From Phycomyces blakesleeanus NRRL 1555(-) (Eukaryota > Mucoromycota > Mucoromycetes > Mucorales > Phycomycetaceae): DNA of 64,000 nucleotides. How positions within the stretch are numbered: position 1 is the stretch's first letter; the number at the start of each line of letters is the position of its first letter. The DNA lies in assembly GCF_001638985.1 (NCBI RefSeq), contig NW_017265149.1, positions 1,111,619-1,175,618 on the forward strand, in the 5' to 3' direction. Below are positions 10,316-22,319 of this stretch, in pieces. Made by a program: the position numbers and the translations under genes. The notes below the pieces were generated by a model. That model saw nothing but the letters and a program-made list of their open reading frames with translations, was not told where the DNA came from and made no database searches.

Positions 10316-13300
10316 CTAAGTGTAGCGTGTAAAATCCAGCAGGGCTTCCAGACTAATTCCTTCCTTTGGTTTTGTTGCATTAGCCAGAGGTGTTGTTGGC
10401 GCAGATGTGTTACCAGTTGCCCTGTCTCTTACACGCCTAATGTGTCTCAGTCGTTCTCGCCAATGAGCAACATACTCCCGCTTTCCGTTGGCTCCAGATT
10501 GCACCTGAGCAAAAATATTAGCGTGTAAGGCCACTTGTCGAACAAATCCGGGAAGTGAATGAGCCGAAATCAATTTTGGTTCGGTAATCGGTCCAATATC
10601 CGGCATGTCCGGCCTTCGCTGTAGTTCCACCCTGAAGAATGAATTCTCGGCACCCCACAGGGCTTGTGTTGCCATGGTCTCGGTCGATATAGAGTGTGGC
10701 GAGACAACAATGTTCACAAAGTTAAACTGTCCGGGAAGCGTATTAAATGCATAGTCAGCCCCAGAATCATTGTAAACAATTGACACATAATCGTTTCCGA
10801 TATGTCGCTTCTTTGCACTACATTGAGGATCTCGTTCAAGATTGGTAGGCATCATTGTTGCCACGTGGAAGATCATCTCAGTTACATCATCCTTCCAAAA
10901 GTATGCGTGTCTACCATCGATATCCATCTCACGGTCCAATCCACCCGTATTGCCTGTATTACCACGGAGACGTTCAATTGTACCCAATCCGTGGAGAAAT
11001 TTGATGTAGTCTGGAGACCCGATAGTATTTGCCAAAATCTCGACCTCGTGATTCTGTCCAGGTCCTACATACAGTACTCCAATCTTGTGAAAATCAACCA
11101 CAGGTATACGATCAAGCGTAGCCAGTGTACGCAAGGTAGCATCGTCATCAGGTAATGGAGGGGGTGCCTCGACAAGGCGAGTGATATCTGGATAATTATA
11201 TAGTTGAAGGTAAAGCAAACCAGGGTCAAGCAATTGGTCTGCTTTTCTAATATTATTCCCTGGATGGGCCGAATTTTGAGGATCAGACATGATTTCCTTA
11301 ATCATCAATCCTCTTCTTTCTTCCACTTCGGATCGAATTGCGAAAGGGTCTTGTTCTCCTTGTATTGCCCTAGGACCTGTAGTCATGCTATCCGTAGGGA
11401 GCTTTTGAGAGAGAGAACCTCGTCTGTAAGAAAGATCTGGGCTGGTAACTGTAACTTCAGGACCTTGTACAGGAGTCATTGATGCACTTCCAGATCGAGA
11501 TAGAGGCAAAGAATAACTTGCGTTAGCTTGTTCAGATTGGCGCCGTGAATGTGGCTGAGTCACGGTCGTTTTCTGGTCATCATCTCGTGTATCTTCAAAA
11601 GTAATTCCTAAAGCATCTTCGTCAGACTTTGGTTTCCATCCATCATCAAGAGGTCTTGCTTCAATATCTGGCTGACATTGCATCATCAAGAGAGCAGGTA
11701 AAGTTTTGTAGTCAACCTGGTCCGTTTTTATCTTGTTTTCAATATTACACATCATAGAAAATGTTCCCGATGGTCGGCGGATGGTTACTTCTACCCAACC
11801 TATGACCTTGGCTGTCTTGAGAGTTAGAAGCGTATGACCATAGACCCATGTTCGGCTATTCTTCGTCCCAGAGGTTTCTCCTATCAGAACTTTTGAGACA
11901 AGTGATTTTGTAGGTGAAAGGCTGATATCAGAGAAGCTGAAACGAGAAAGCATGTCAATGCAAGTAAAAGTTTGTTCGTCAATCGGGCGTCCGAGTGGAT
12001 TTCCACCTAACAAGCGTTGGATAATAAAGGGCACATGTTTACGCCGTTCTCTGAGAGGCATTGCTGTGAACCAGATTGTGATAACCAGATAAGCCATGAT
12101 AAGTACATATTGAGCCATGGCACTCTGATGTTGTTGAGGTTCTTTGGATTGAAGAGGAGTAGACGGTGAACTGCCTGGAAGTGGCGATCCAATCATAGGT
12201 GAACTGGTTGGTGTGGAGGTCGCTGATTGGGACTGGGTAACTGTGTGGGAATATTGAAGATAATTGAGGGCAATAGCAAACACGGGTTTATACATATCGC
12301 TCGTAAAGTTGGAATATAAATTTGGAAGTCTTGCCAATGCAGACAGGAATTCGAGAATATGCACAGATACACTGCTGACAGAAATTATCTGGGACATTTT
12401 CTGGAGTATTTCATTGATCATCTTGGCTATCGATAGAGGGAGTTCATGGCAGCACAGGTTGAGAGCGTTGATACATGGTTTTGTTGATGCTGTGACATGA
12501 GTTATTCCTATGTAGAAGGCATAAACAATTTCATCCTGATCCTGTTTACTGAATACACGACGATAGGATATCAACATTGTCAATATGTCATAAGCATAGC
12601 GGTTGAGGTCATTGCGTTTGACGGTCGGTGGTAAGGTGCTCACATTCTCAAGGAATTTTCGAGTGTTTATCCATTTGACAACAGCTCTCCTTAGCTTGTG
12701 TATCTGAAGAGTGGCACCGCAGAAAAGATGCTTGTTTGACAGCTGGATAGGAAGTCGTTTAAGAACAAAGAGAACAGTATCCCAATCAGAACTTTGTGAG
12801 ATAATCTTGATGTAGGCCTTGAGTGCTTCATCAAGTGGGAGGGAAGTACCGCTACTGGGATCAGTATGTTCGTCAAAATAAGACAAAACGGTTGGGCTAG
12901 GTTGTTTTTTCACTGGAGTCAGGGTCACAGCAGGGCCTAAAAGTCCTGCGGATTTATCTTCTGGCTTACGCCTCTCTCGCTCTCTACGCATTGTAGCAGT
13001 GGTAGGATCGTTGAGATCATCTAAAAATATTGAATCAATCCTATTGTAGGTATGTATTGCTTTCTTTGTTGCTCTCCTATCCATTTTCTTCTACAGCTAG
13101 CTTACCTTCTTGTATCACATATATTCTATGATTTGGAGGGCATCGAAGACGGAGGAGTAAATCTAATGCAATAATCTTGACGCCACCTGAAGGACACATC
13201 ACATCATCGTTGCTATTCGCTGATTCTGTAATCACCTTAAAAACCTTTGCGCATGCCGTACTCTCACCGTACAAAAGGCGTTCAAATATTGTAATGAGAC

Positions 13301-15269
13301 CATTCATGGCCGAAAGTCCCATACACGCAGAATGTTCTTGTTTGCTAGAAGGAATCATTGGACTAACTGCAGGAGAAACCGACGTGCTTCTGGGAAGAGT
13401 CATCAATGGAGAGTGTAGTCGATGAGAGGTAGGCTGTGATTGGCTATGAGAGCGTCGCAAGCCGGCCATTGTTGCCTCTTCCTTGAGAGATTGGATTTGT
13501 GTTTTGGGTTCTCGAAAGCACTTGCACCGAGCACATTCGTCCAAGAGCTCTAACATTGTATCAAAACAAGTTTTATCACGACAATCGTGAATAGCATCTA
13601 CCAAAATATCAACAACCCCTTGACGAATCTCTGTATCTGGCTCGTGGGCCATCTTGGTCATCATTGGGATTATCACCTTGGTGTACATTTCTTCGGGATA
13701 AAAATCCCTTGCGGATTCATAAACATGTCTAACAATCACGAGTGTGCGTTCACGTATGATGTGTGAAACTGTGACAGGTACGAGAAAGGTTTTGATAACA
13801 TCAAGAAGGAGGGAGAGCCAATTCTCGGCAGATGGTAGCAAAACATGTTCGGTTTCATAGTATGTCAATAGAATGCTAGCTAGATTCTCTGAAATAACGT
13901 GTCGGATAGTATATAATGTTTTCATAAAGCGTGCAACTGGACCGAGGTATTTTTTGGTGGTGAATTGGCTGTGAATTCGAGTGATGAAGCGTACAAATTG
14001 ATAAATAGGATCCAGTCTATCTGCCTTTTCATCCACGACAGGATATTCAAACATATCTTTGAGTGGACTGTCGAGCTTAAGGACATATTCCGTGCAATTA
14101 TCGATGCAATCCCAAATAACATCCCAGTCGAGCAAGCCCAGTTTGTTTTCGGGGTTCTCTACCAGGGATACAAGACAGTTCAATACAGAAGCACACATTA
14201 CTCCATTTTGCTGGAGAGTAGCTCTTCTTAGATACATGAGTAAAACCGTATCTGAGACCATATATGTTTCTGCCCCTGTCTTAGATTTCTGTCCCCAAGC
14301 AGCTTCACTGAGAAGTTGCATAGCACCTTGGGCAATTACTGGATTAGCTGGACTATCAAGGAACTTGCAGAGCGTCAGGATTGAGCTGTGAGCGCAGTGA
14401 GATCGTAAAAGGTTCATGAAAATGGACCAGACAGAGAGTGAACCGGTTGGGAGTACTTCTTCTGGCAAAACTATAGACTCGCATAGGATTTCCAAAAATG
14501 TCTTGAGGGCCTCAAATGGCACAAACCGGTAACGTACCACAACGTCTGCAAATGTTAAACAGGCTTGTATATCTTTTGGGTGATGGGACAGTTGGAAGGC
14601 TGCTCGTACGGCTTTTATCATATCGGCCACCTCAGTTTCTTCAAACATCGCAAAGTTGAATTTTCCTGTGAGGGTCAGAAGGTGGAGAATGTCACTAAGA
14701 TAGTCAATAGGAACGGCTTTTGGTGATTGGTCTGGTGCTCTTGAGAGGGCCATGTCGATCCAGGTCATGAGGAGTTTGGCGATATTTTTCTCAAACCCAG
14801 AGATGTCTCGACCTCCTTTGCATAAAGCATACAGGACATTGTACATGTCGACAAAATCCTCCCAATGGTCGCGACTCTTGAGAGCACTATAAAATGTAAC
14901 ACGCGCCATGCCTAGGTCATCATATTGACCATGAATGCAGGCCAACATGAACTCAAACACTGTGTGGCGTGCATCCCTGGGTATAGGGACTTCAAGAATA
15001 TCTTGAACTGCGAAAAATATATTTTCAAGGTGAGAGAACTTATAATTTTTACAGAGCTCTGATAGAGCCTTTAGGTGTCTGCAACGCACTTGAAGTGGTT
15101 GAGAATTCGACAAGAGAGGTAGGGCCGGGCGTGCATCGAGAGGTGTAGAAGGGTCGACATCGGTCAGATTAAAACAGGATTCCACAGAGAAAGAAGATGC
15201 CCGTGGTCGAATAAGATTGCTAAGCCAGCGATTCGATACAGAAGCAGGCTGCTTGTTCGACAGAGACAT
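10316..15269 (-). CDS. TSC2: Tuberin / TSC2-like Rap/Rheb GTPase-activating protein
   Basis: Two very long exons (15269-13106 and 13020-10316) joined by one 85-nt intron (GTAAGC...TTTTAG) give 1,622 aa. Tuberin is the GAP of Rheb and restrains TORC1 under low nutrient or energy. The C-terminal Rap-GAP domain is clear at roughly 1340-1540: IPVVDFHKIGVLYVGPGQ, SPDYIKFLHGLGTIERL, and the catalytic Asn-thumb segment KKRHIGNDYVSIVYNDSG, which matches the human tuberin segment closely, then GQFNFVNIVVSPHS. The N-terminal two thirds are alpha-helical HEAT-like sequence typical of tuberin, with Ser/Thr/Pro-rich inserts that are plausible phosphorylation regions. An in-frame ATG at 15356 would add a Lys-rich low-complexity 29-residue leader; I prefer MSLSNKQP at 15269. 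No TSC1 partner lies in the window. The GAP residues look intact. Confidence 0.93.
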
Positions 15270-16559
15270 GTGGGTGGAAAGAATGTCTTTCTTTTCGTTT
15301 TTTCTTTCTTTCTTATGGTTTGTAAGACACAAGTAAAACCAACTGTTCTTGGGCACTTAGCACAGAGATAGAGGGTTAGTGTGCTGTGACCGTAAATTTG
15401 AAAAAGGAAAAGGAAAGAGCTTGGAGTTTCGGGGCAGTTGAAAGCAAGTAAAAAGTAATAATAATAATAATAAGAAACTTTTTTAGTTTATAGTTCAGGA
15501 TTTCAGCCTATTTTATTATTATTGCCGAGCGTCTATAAAGATAATGACGCTTTATATATATAGAGATACTATTAGGGCCAAGCCGTTCCCACATGCCTTG
15601 ATGCCCTGATTTCTGATTTCATCAGCCCACTTATTATAAATGTCGTTTTTATTGACGATGAAGTTGGTCTGGTTAAATAAAAATTCATCAATATAGACTT
15701 GAGAAAATTCTTATTAAAATCAGCTACATACAAGTGATATGTATTATGACACCAGTAACACTGTATAGCATATATATATGCACACGTTATGAAATATAAT
15801 TATCTGACATGTTGCCTGGAATTATCAGGAGGTATAGCCTATTTGTGTAAAATCCCAATTGTCTCATTGCCCCATGATCAAAAATATGTGTGTCTAGAAC
15901 ATAGTCTATTCTGACATAATTTTACTTTATTACTATTGTACTTGACATTGCCATTATTATTACTGTTATCATTATCATCATTTAAAGAAAGTAAAGCTCT
16001 CCAAATCTCACCAGATATTGTGAGTATCTGAATCTTAAGTTTTAATATCGACTGATCTAATAAAAATCATCTTTGTCATTATACTGCTTTCTATTGAATA
16101 AACATTCTTGGTTTTTGCTAACCACAATTCTTTTAGTTTGTGAACATTTACTATATTTTCACTTATTATTCGCACATCGGTAAGTAAATTTTTGCACGCT
16201 TGGATTTTATTTTCATATAAAATTATTTTAAGATTATTGAAAAAAGTGGTTCTTTAACACTAGAGTGAGGAAAAAGAAGCCATAGAATGACATATTAACC
16301 TTAATTATTGAACTTCTTGACTTTTTTTTCGTAGATTCTTTGATAAATTCGGTGAGATTATCCTTATAATTTTGTGTAAAATAAAAATTCAAATGTGTGA
16401 ATTTAATTGGAAGAAATGTGTGAAAAAATTTATTCAAAGTTGGCGAATAATTAGTGAAAAACAGTACTTTCGAAAATATTGATTTGCTTTCCAATAAACA
16501 ATACACAAAAAAAAGTACTTTCGAAAATGAGATCAATTTCCGGAACAGTGATCCGAAAA
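15270..16559. other. Intergenic; TSC2 upstream, one coding-like relic
   Basis: Mostly AT-rich. CT-rich sequence just upstream of TSC2 may be its promoter. A minus-strand frame at about 15707-15552 reads like protein (IYNKWADEIRNQGIKACG) and ends in TAA, but has no start and no recognised family. A 15-bp direct repeat (AGTACTTTCGAAAAT) occurs at about 16463 and 16516, just before the transposase relic. Nothing else could be supported. Confidence 0.4.
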
Positions 16560-17716
16560 TGGAGAATACTTTGCTTGAGACATACGATGGTGTGATGTGG
16601 ATGAAATTCCTTTTGTTGATATTGAACGATCTCTCATTCTCACTTTGAACATCGATTGGATTCAATCATTCAACAATGCAACATACTCCTGCGGCGCATT
16701 TTACCTTGCAATCAACAATCTTTCTCGCAGTGAAAGATTCAAGAAAGGCATTGATATACTCCTTGGGCTAACACCTGGTCTAAAAGGAGTAAGTACATCA
16801 GATATCAATCATTACCTCAAGCATCTGGTACACGAGTTTAAGGAGTTGTACATGGACAATACAATCAAGACCCACCAATGTCCAAATGGTACCACTACTT
16901 GACCTGCCCTCTTCACGGCTCCCTGTGACATCCCTGCTGCAAGGAAATTATATGGATTCACGTCTCATATGAGTACAAACGCATGTCATAAATTTAATCG
17001 TCAAGTATTCCGATTAGCTGGAACGAGCTCTGTTGGTTATTTCGGATTTGATTTCTCAAAATGGCTTCTTCGTTCTCGGATTTCTTGAAGCTTCACGAAG
17101 TCTTTCAATGACAATTCGTGGAAACGAGCCCCTGCCACCATCCGCCTTGCCATTAAAAACAAGACCTTTGTCATTTATGCCAAAACATGAATACGACTGT
17201 CTTGTAGGATACTACCAAGCTGCATACAAGAATTCTCGGATCTCAAGCTGCAAAGATATAATTGATGACTCACCTTTCGTCAATGACTGGATCGAAACGG
17301 TGAAGTCTGTTGATCTTCTTGGTCAGACCTACAAAGGGTGCATTGGCACAAATGGCCGAGGATCATATGTACAAGCATACTTCACTGAACGAACTGGGTC
17401 GGAACATGCGTATGTTGGAGAGATTCAGTACCTTTTTGTTCACAACTTTAAGCCAACTGTTTCTTCTCTAACATACAGACATCCCCAAAGTAGCCAGCAT
17501 GTATTTGCATTTGTTAAATGGTTTAAAACCACCTCTGACAAAACAAGAGAATTGGAAGGAGTCGAGTTGTTGCAAGATGAATTCTACAAGGCAGATTTCC
17601 AAAGCATCCTGCCTGTACATCGGATTCTCATGACAGTTGCAATAGTAGACTACAAAACTATAAGAAACGTCAGCAAAAAACTCGCAGCTCCTTTACCTAA
17701 AAGAAATTATTATTAA
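16560..17716 (+). pseudogene. Decayed Tnp2-type (CACTA/EnSpm-like) transposase
   Basis: Two separate fragments of a transposon gene lie head to tail. The first (about 16560-17080) reads VDEIPFVDIERSLILT ... LGLTPGLKGVSTSDINHYL and, after an in-frame TGA at about 16900, PCDIPAARKLYGFTSHMS, a segment characteristic of the Tnp2 transposase family. The second (from ATG 17108 in another frame) reads NGRGSYVQAYFTERTG, YVGEIQYLFVHNFKP and LPVHRILMTVAIVDYKT, the usual C-terminal region of such proteins, ending at TAA 17716. The middle of the protein is missing and the two parts are in different frames, so an internal deletion plus nonsense changes has killed it. I found no convincing terminal inverted repeats. 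The family call rests on remembered pattern only. Confidence 0.6.
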
Positions 17717-18289
17717 TTCCCACATTTATACGTATATCTATTTTTTGAAATAAAAAATATTTTTCAAAAAAAAAAAAACGCCCTAAAAAACGATTCGAGA
17801 TCTAGTACAAGAAGTATCGCCTTAGTCTTGCGTATATAGATATCACGGTTTATCTGCACAATCGTGTCGATTAAAAGCAGTTTATTTGTAGAATCCAACT
17901 CAACTCAATTTTATTTGTTTTATTGAATTGTCCAATAGAGCATATTTTGTCTCAATAGAATGTTTCGTATTTAGAAGTTCTGTTATTATATCTTATTCAT
18001 TAGGCTCTCACTTTTAAAACAAACGTGGCATAAAACGGTGTTTTAAAAACGAACCTATATTTTGGTTGAGGTTGACGCGTTGGATTTTTTATAAGAATTA
18101 TACTTCAACGTATTGATCATTATACTTTCGGAATTAAGGAGGACTGCTCTGATTTAACATAAATATACGGTTTATAGAACCAACTTATGAAAAACTATAT
18201 AATACAATTATCATGTCACTCAAAAACTTACATTTTGTAACATATTTTCAGAAAGACAACCTTCGCAGTGATGTATGTTATAATGTAGG
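17717..18289. other. AT-rich spacer, no gene seen
   Basis: This stretch holds the 3' flank of the transposase relic and the MFS 3' side. It contains an A-run at about 17767-17778 and no open coding-like sequence that I could support. Confidence 0.5.
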
Positions 18290-20421
18290 CTATAAGGTTG
18301 TAGTTTTCTTGAAGCGCAGCTTTCTCCACCGCGAACCATATCGGATAAGAATGATAACAATGGTGTTCGAGACCACAAGAATAAGTCCAAGAATAGTAAA
18401 CATCCATCCGGTACCAATTCCTTGGATCCCTGGATCAATTGCAACGGTGGCAATCGCACTAATAAAAAAAAACCAAATATTAATATATAATTTTGTGATG
18501 CAGTTTATTTTAATTATAAGAGAAAGTTACCCAAGTATGCATCGCACAAGATTGTTTGAGGCAGTAATGGAAGCACCTTTACCAGGAAACAGATCAACCA
18601 AGAGAGTTTGGAACGTGGTCATAATACTGGTAACTGAGATTCCAACTATTGATTGTAATGTTTATATCAAGGTCAGTTTCTAGACCTGTAAAGTCATGGT
18701 TAGTTACCAATGAACTGAAGAAATAGAATTGCGCCCAACGGAGCGTTGATATGAATACACCAGCCGTAGATAATAGTTACAGTCTGAGTGAGACCTGCAT
18801 ATATCCACAGCATACGAAGTCGAACGTAATAAATTGGAAAGGCAGTTGAAATGCTGCCTGTAACTGGATCTTTCTCGGCCAATAGTCCAAGTTTCTGACA
18901 AAGATATCGGAAATCACGATCGAGAAGTTTTCCATTTGATAATGACCCAATAAGAGAGCCAATACCTTGACAAAGGAAACAAAGACCAACTTGTATTTCA
19001 CTGAGACCATAATATTCTTTAAAAATAGATGGTGTCGACGTAAGAAAGCAATACAATACTGAGTAGTGCAAGGCATTGTAGAGTAAGGCTAGGAAAACAT
19101 CGACTTCAAGGAGGTAATGAAATGGTAAGGTGAAATTAGGGATTGTTCGGAACTGGCTTGTGCTTTTGATATTTGAAATGGACTGGTCCTCGTATTTGCC
19201 TTGTGCAGCTTTTTTATGGCGGTGGTGGTTTAACCATTGGATTGGGGTGGGATTTGCATAGCCAGATCCATCCCCTACTAATGCACGAAGAGTCTCGGGG
19301 ATTAAGAAGAGGATAAGGGAAAAAACGATAGCTCCGATGATAAACAAAATCCAAAAATTAAACCTAATTAAGAATATGTAGAATAAACTTAGAATTTGAA
19401 GTGATTCAATGCATATTATACCCTTCATTATAATTACCTCCATGATATTGTTTCTGATACAATTCCGCCTATTACTGGTCCTATTACCGGTGCCATGAAC
19501 TGTCCAGTAGAGTAGATGCCAAAATAGGTCCCACGTCTATAGCTCATGGTTAATCATGTATATCTGTCAATATCAGAAACTGAAGAAAAGGAAATGTCTA
19601 TAGATACCTAGCAGAGTCAGAGATATCTGATATTACACCAGCACCTGAGTTCAATGATTTTTAGAATGATGTAGGTAATAATTGTCACTTTTAATAATGC
19701 CTACTTCTGTATGTAAAGCAATAGATAAGTGCCAAGAAGTGGAATATAACTCACCAATTGCAACAACAGAACTTGATCCAAATGCCTGTAACATTCGTAG
19801 TACCAATAGTAACCAATAGGTTTTGGATTCTGCAAGTCCAGCACACGCACCGAGATATATAACAAGAGTCATTATATATACAGGGCGTCTTCCCCAGACA
19901 TCAGCTAGAGATCCCCAAAAGGCTGGGGATATACCCTGACAGACCATGTAGAGTGTAACTGTCAAATTGACAAGCTCTGATTTTATTCCAAAGTCCTTTA
20001 AAAAAATTAATATTTTTGTGCTTTTCTTATATATTATCAGTACATTAATATTTAAAGCTTCATTTACCGTTTTAATATCGTTCAATGCAGGAAAGTAGAT
20101 GTTTGCCGATAATGGAGAAAGCATACCGGCAGCGGAGGAGATAAACACAATAAGTAATATTCGTCCAGGTGAAAAGGCTGAATATGGCTTCTGTATTTCA
20201 TCAAGCCCTTCTTTCGTCTGGATAGAACCAGCATCTGAGCACATTATACTATTATCTAGTTGAATAATAGTATCAGAAAACGTAGCAATAGACACTACCG
20301 GAGCATAGAAATATAATTTTGATGTATTAGTAGAACTTTCATCATAGCCTACAGTCTTATTTTATCTGATCCCTTTCTTGAATAACATGCTCTGCTCTTT
20401 ACCTTTACTAGATTCGCTCAT
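18290..20421 (-). CDS. MFS transporter, drug:H+ antiporter-like (DHA1/QDR type)
   Basis: Eight exons (20421-20403, 20348-20068, 19995-19755, 19644-19608, 19536-19438, 19363-18708, 18645-18531, 18458-18290) give 538 aa with about 12 hydrophobic helices. It should sit in the plasma or vacuolar membrane and export or exchange small molecules by proton coupling; the substrate is unknown. Evidence: an MFS loop 2-3 signature LADVWGRRPVYIMTLV, the antiporter motif-C-like MAPVIGPVIGGIVSE in helix 5, the family feature SANIYFPAL in helix 1, and a C-terminal basic tail (YGSRWRKLRFKKTTTL). Exon 4 is only 37 nt. The start is the weakest part: I propose a 19-nt first exon (MSESSK) joined over a 54-nt intron, because the longest exon has no ATG at its 5' end. 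Confidence 0.88.
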
Positions 20422-21454
20422 TCTTTAAGATATAAGAATTCTTTACTAGGTTGTATACTAGCAATAATTGCATAGATGTACAGTATAGACAAACAATATT
20501 AACTCTTGTGGAGAGTTGATTTATACTATGGGCTGTATACAAGATCAATACTCCTATAAAAATCAATATTAATTAAACAAATGGTGCCTTATATATACAC
20601 ATTTACAGCTGCAACTTTTAAGCTTGGTAATCTAGTATATTTTATACTAGAGTGCGCAGCGTTTTTGAACTAAATATCAATAGGGTGTTGATCTGTTGTG
20701 TCCTTATTAAGCATATTTCCTAAAAGTTTGTCTCAGCAGAAAGAAAGACACAGGGAAATAGATAACCCATACTTATTCCTAAAAATATACTCGAGCATTA
20801 AGGCTAAATCTTAACCCAGCACTTACACTTCGTTTAAGTTAACAGTAACATTTTGCAAGTGCAACAGTAAAAAAAACGTCACGGGATTTTGATAAGTATG
20901 AATAAATACCTATACATGTTGTCATTATCTCTTATATATATATATTAAATAATAGCTAGAAAGCCGACTATGACTCAACGAGGAGACTTACAAACGCATG
21001 AAGGTTTATAGTCTGAGAACATTTAATTAAGCAGGGTGAAATGCAGGTCATAAAGGCTTGATATAATGACAATTGCGATGTAATAATATTTTCTGGAGCT
21101 TCTCAGTCCATCTCCTGTTGACTCTCACTTTTCTTTTTGATATAGTGATAGTGATAGTGATAAAGCTACCTAATGTCATTATATAAAACACTAAGTGTAT
21201 ATTTTGAAACATCGTACTGAAGATTACATATATATATATATAAAGCCTGGTGCATTTACTGGAGTATATATTATTGTTAAAAAATATGCAGTGGTAATAC
21301 TAGGGGTATTCGTAATTTGTTTTATGGGCTATTATTTTAATAATTGGAAACTTAGATGCTGTAATGTTATTTTGTTAGAGGGTAAAAATAATGAATTACA
21401 TCTATTACTATTCAAATCCTTTGTAGTTCAAATCATGGTTATATAATGACTGGT
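20422..21454. other. MFS upstream region, AT-rich, no gene seen
   Basis: Upstream of the MFS gene the sequence is AT-rich, with TA runs near 20936 and 21225 and a GTGATA triplet repeat near 21145-21163. No coding or RNA feature can be supported. Confidence 0.45.
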
Positions 21455-21706
21455 TTACACTGTATAGGAGTTTATTGTACGTGTGCATGGTGTGTAACAG
21501 TTCCAAACAGTGTTAGCTTGCAGGTTCATTAGCAAGAAGGAATTAGAGTTCGGTTGTTGAGTTTGTATTTCACTCGACTGTGGTCTGTATACCACAGAAC
21601 CTATAGCTCTTACCTTGGGATAAGCACTACCAGCAAGATCGCGAGGTTCTGCTCATAATAAATCGAATATGTTTGAATGTCTGTTTGGCACAAACTGAAC
21701 TACCAT
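21455..21706 (-). pseudogene. Coding-like relic of unknown family
   Basis: From ATG 21706 an 84-codon frame runs to TAA at 21455-21457 with a single in-frame TGA at 21653-21655. The encoded sequence (MVVQFVPNRHSNIF, then AEPRDLAGSAYPKVRAIGSV and PQSSEIQTQQPNSNSF) has normal protein composition unlike the surrounding AT-rich DNA. I do not recognise it. It may be an exon or transposon remnant; one point change would reopen the frame. Confidence 0.35.
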
Positions 21707-22113
21707 TGAAGTATATATATCATTCTATGAAAAAGTGGGAGTAGTTGAAACTACTTGTTAGTTCTGCCAAAAACTAACCGATTTCTTAGATATTGTCAAA
21801 TACTTAAAAAGCTTAGGATTCTTCAATTCTATTTTAATGTTATGGACCAATTTTGAAAAGAAAGCTCTTGCCTGTAATTCAAGAAACCATCTCGGGTACC
21901 AAATAGATAATAAACTGATTGCTTGATTTTTTTTTAAAAAAAAAGGGTTGAAGGGTCAAGCAAACCGTATAATCTTCATATATCTTCAATCTGAATTTAT
22001 ATCTTCTTTTGATACAACACACAGTCATATCTGCCAATAGAATTTTAGTGCAATTGTGTTTCTTTATTCTGTAGAGTAGAGAGAACATGGGTTTATAGCA
22101 ATCTCCTACCGTA
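21707..22113. other. Spacer, no gene seen
   Basis: AT-rich sequence between the relic and the MITE. No supported feature. Confidence 0.5.
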
Positions 22114-22272
22114 CACTTTTTCCGGAAATTATTGGTTCAAAAATAAAAAACTATTTGGTGCAAAAATGGAATTCACCAAACGCACCAAAAAAGATGGTTT
22201 AAGCAGAGAAATGGTAGAAAATGGCACCAAATTTTATCTTTAGTTTTGCACCAATAATTTCCGGAAAAAATG
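22114..22272. mobile_element. MITE, 159 bp, TA-flanked with long inverted repeats
   Basis: The two ends are inverted copies: the left arm reads CACTTTTTCCGGAAATTATT and the right arm, reverse-complemented, reads CATTTTTTCCGGAAATTATT. Imperfect pairing continues for about 45 bp (both arms carry a TTTGGTGC block). TA dinucleotides at 22112-22113 and 22273-22274 fit the TA target duplication of Tc1/mariner-type elements. There is no coding capacity, so it is a non-autonomous element. It lies about 47 bp downstream of the Hsp70-like stop codon, probably within that gene's 3' UTR or terminator region. Confidence 0.75.
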
Positions 22273-22319
22273 TATTTTAATTGTAAAAAGGCAATATGTG
22301 CATATGTTCAAAAGAAAAA

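Noticed and set aside
10802..14391. Plus-strand open frames over TSC2
   Set aside because: Antisense to the very long TSC2 exons; no family resemblance.
16234..16665. Minus-strand 143-codon open frame next to the Tnp2 relic
   Set aside because: Phe/Lys/Ser low-complexity translation in AT-rich DNA, overlapping the transposase fragment on the other strand.
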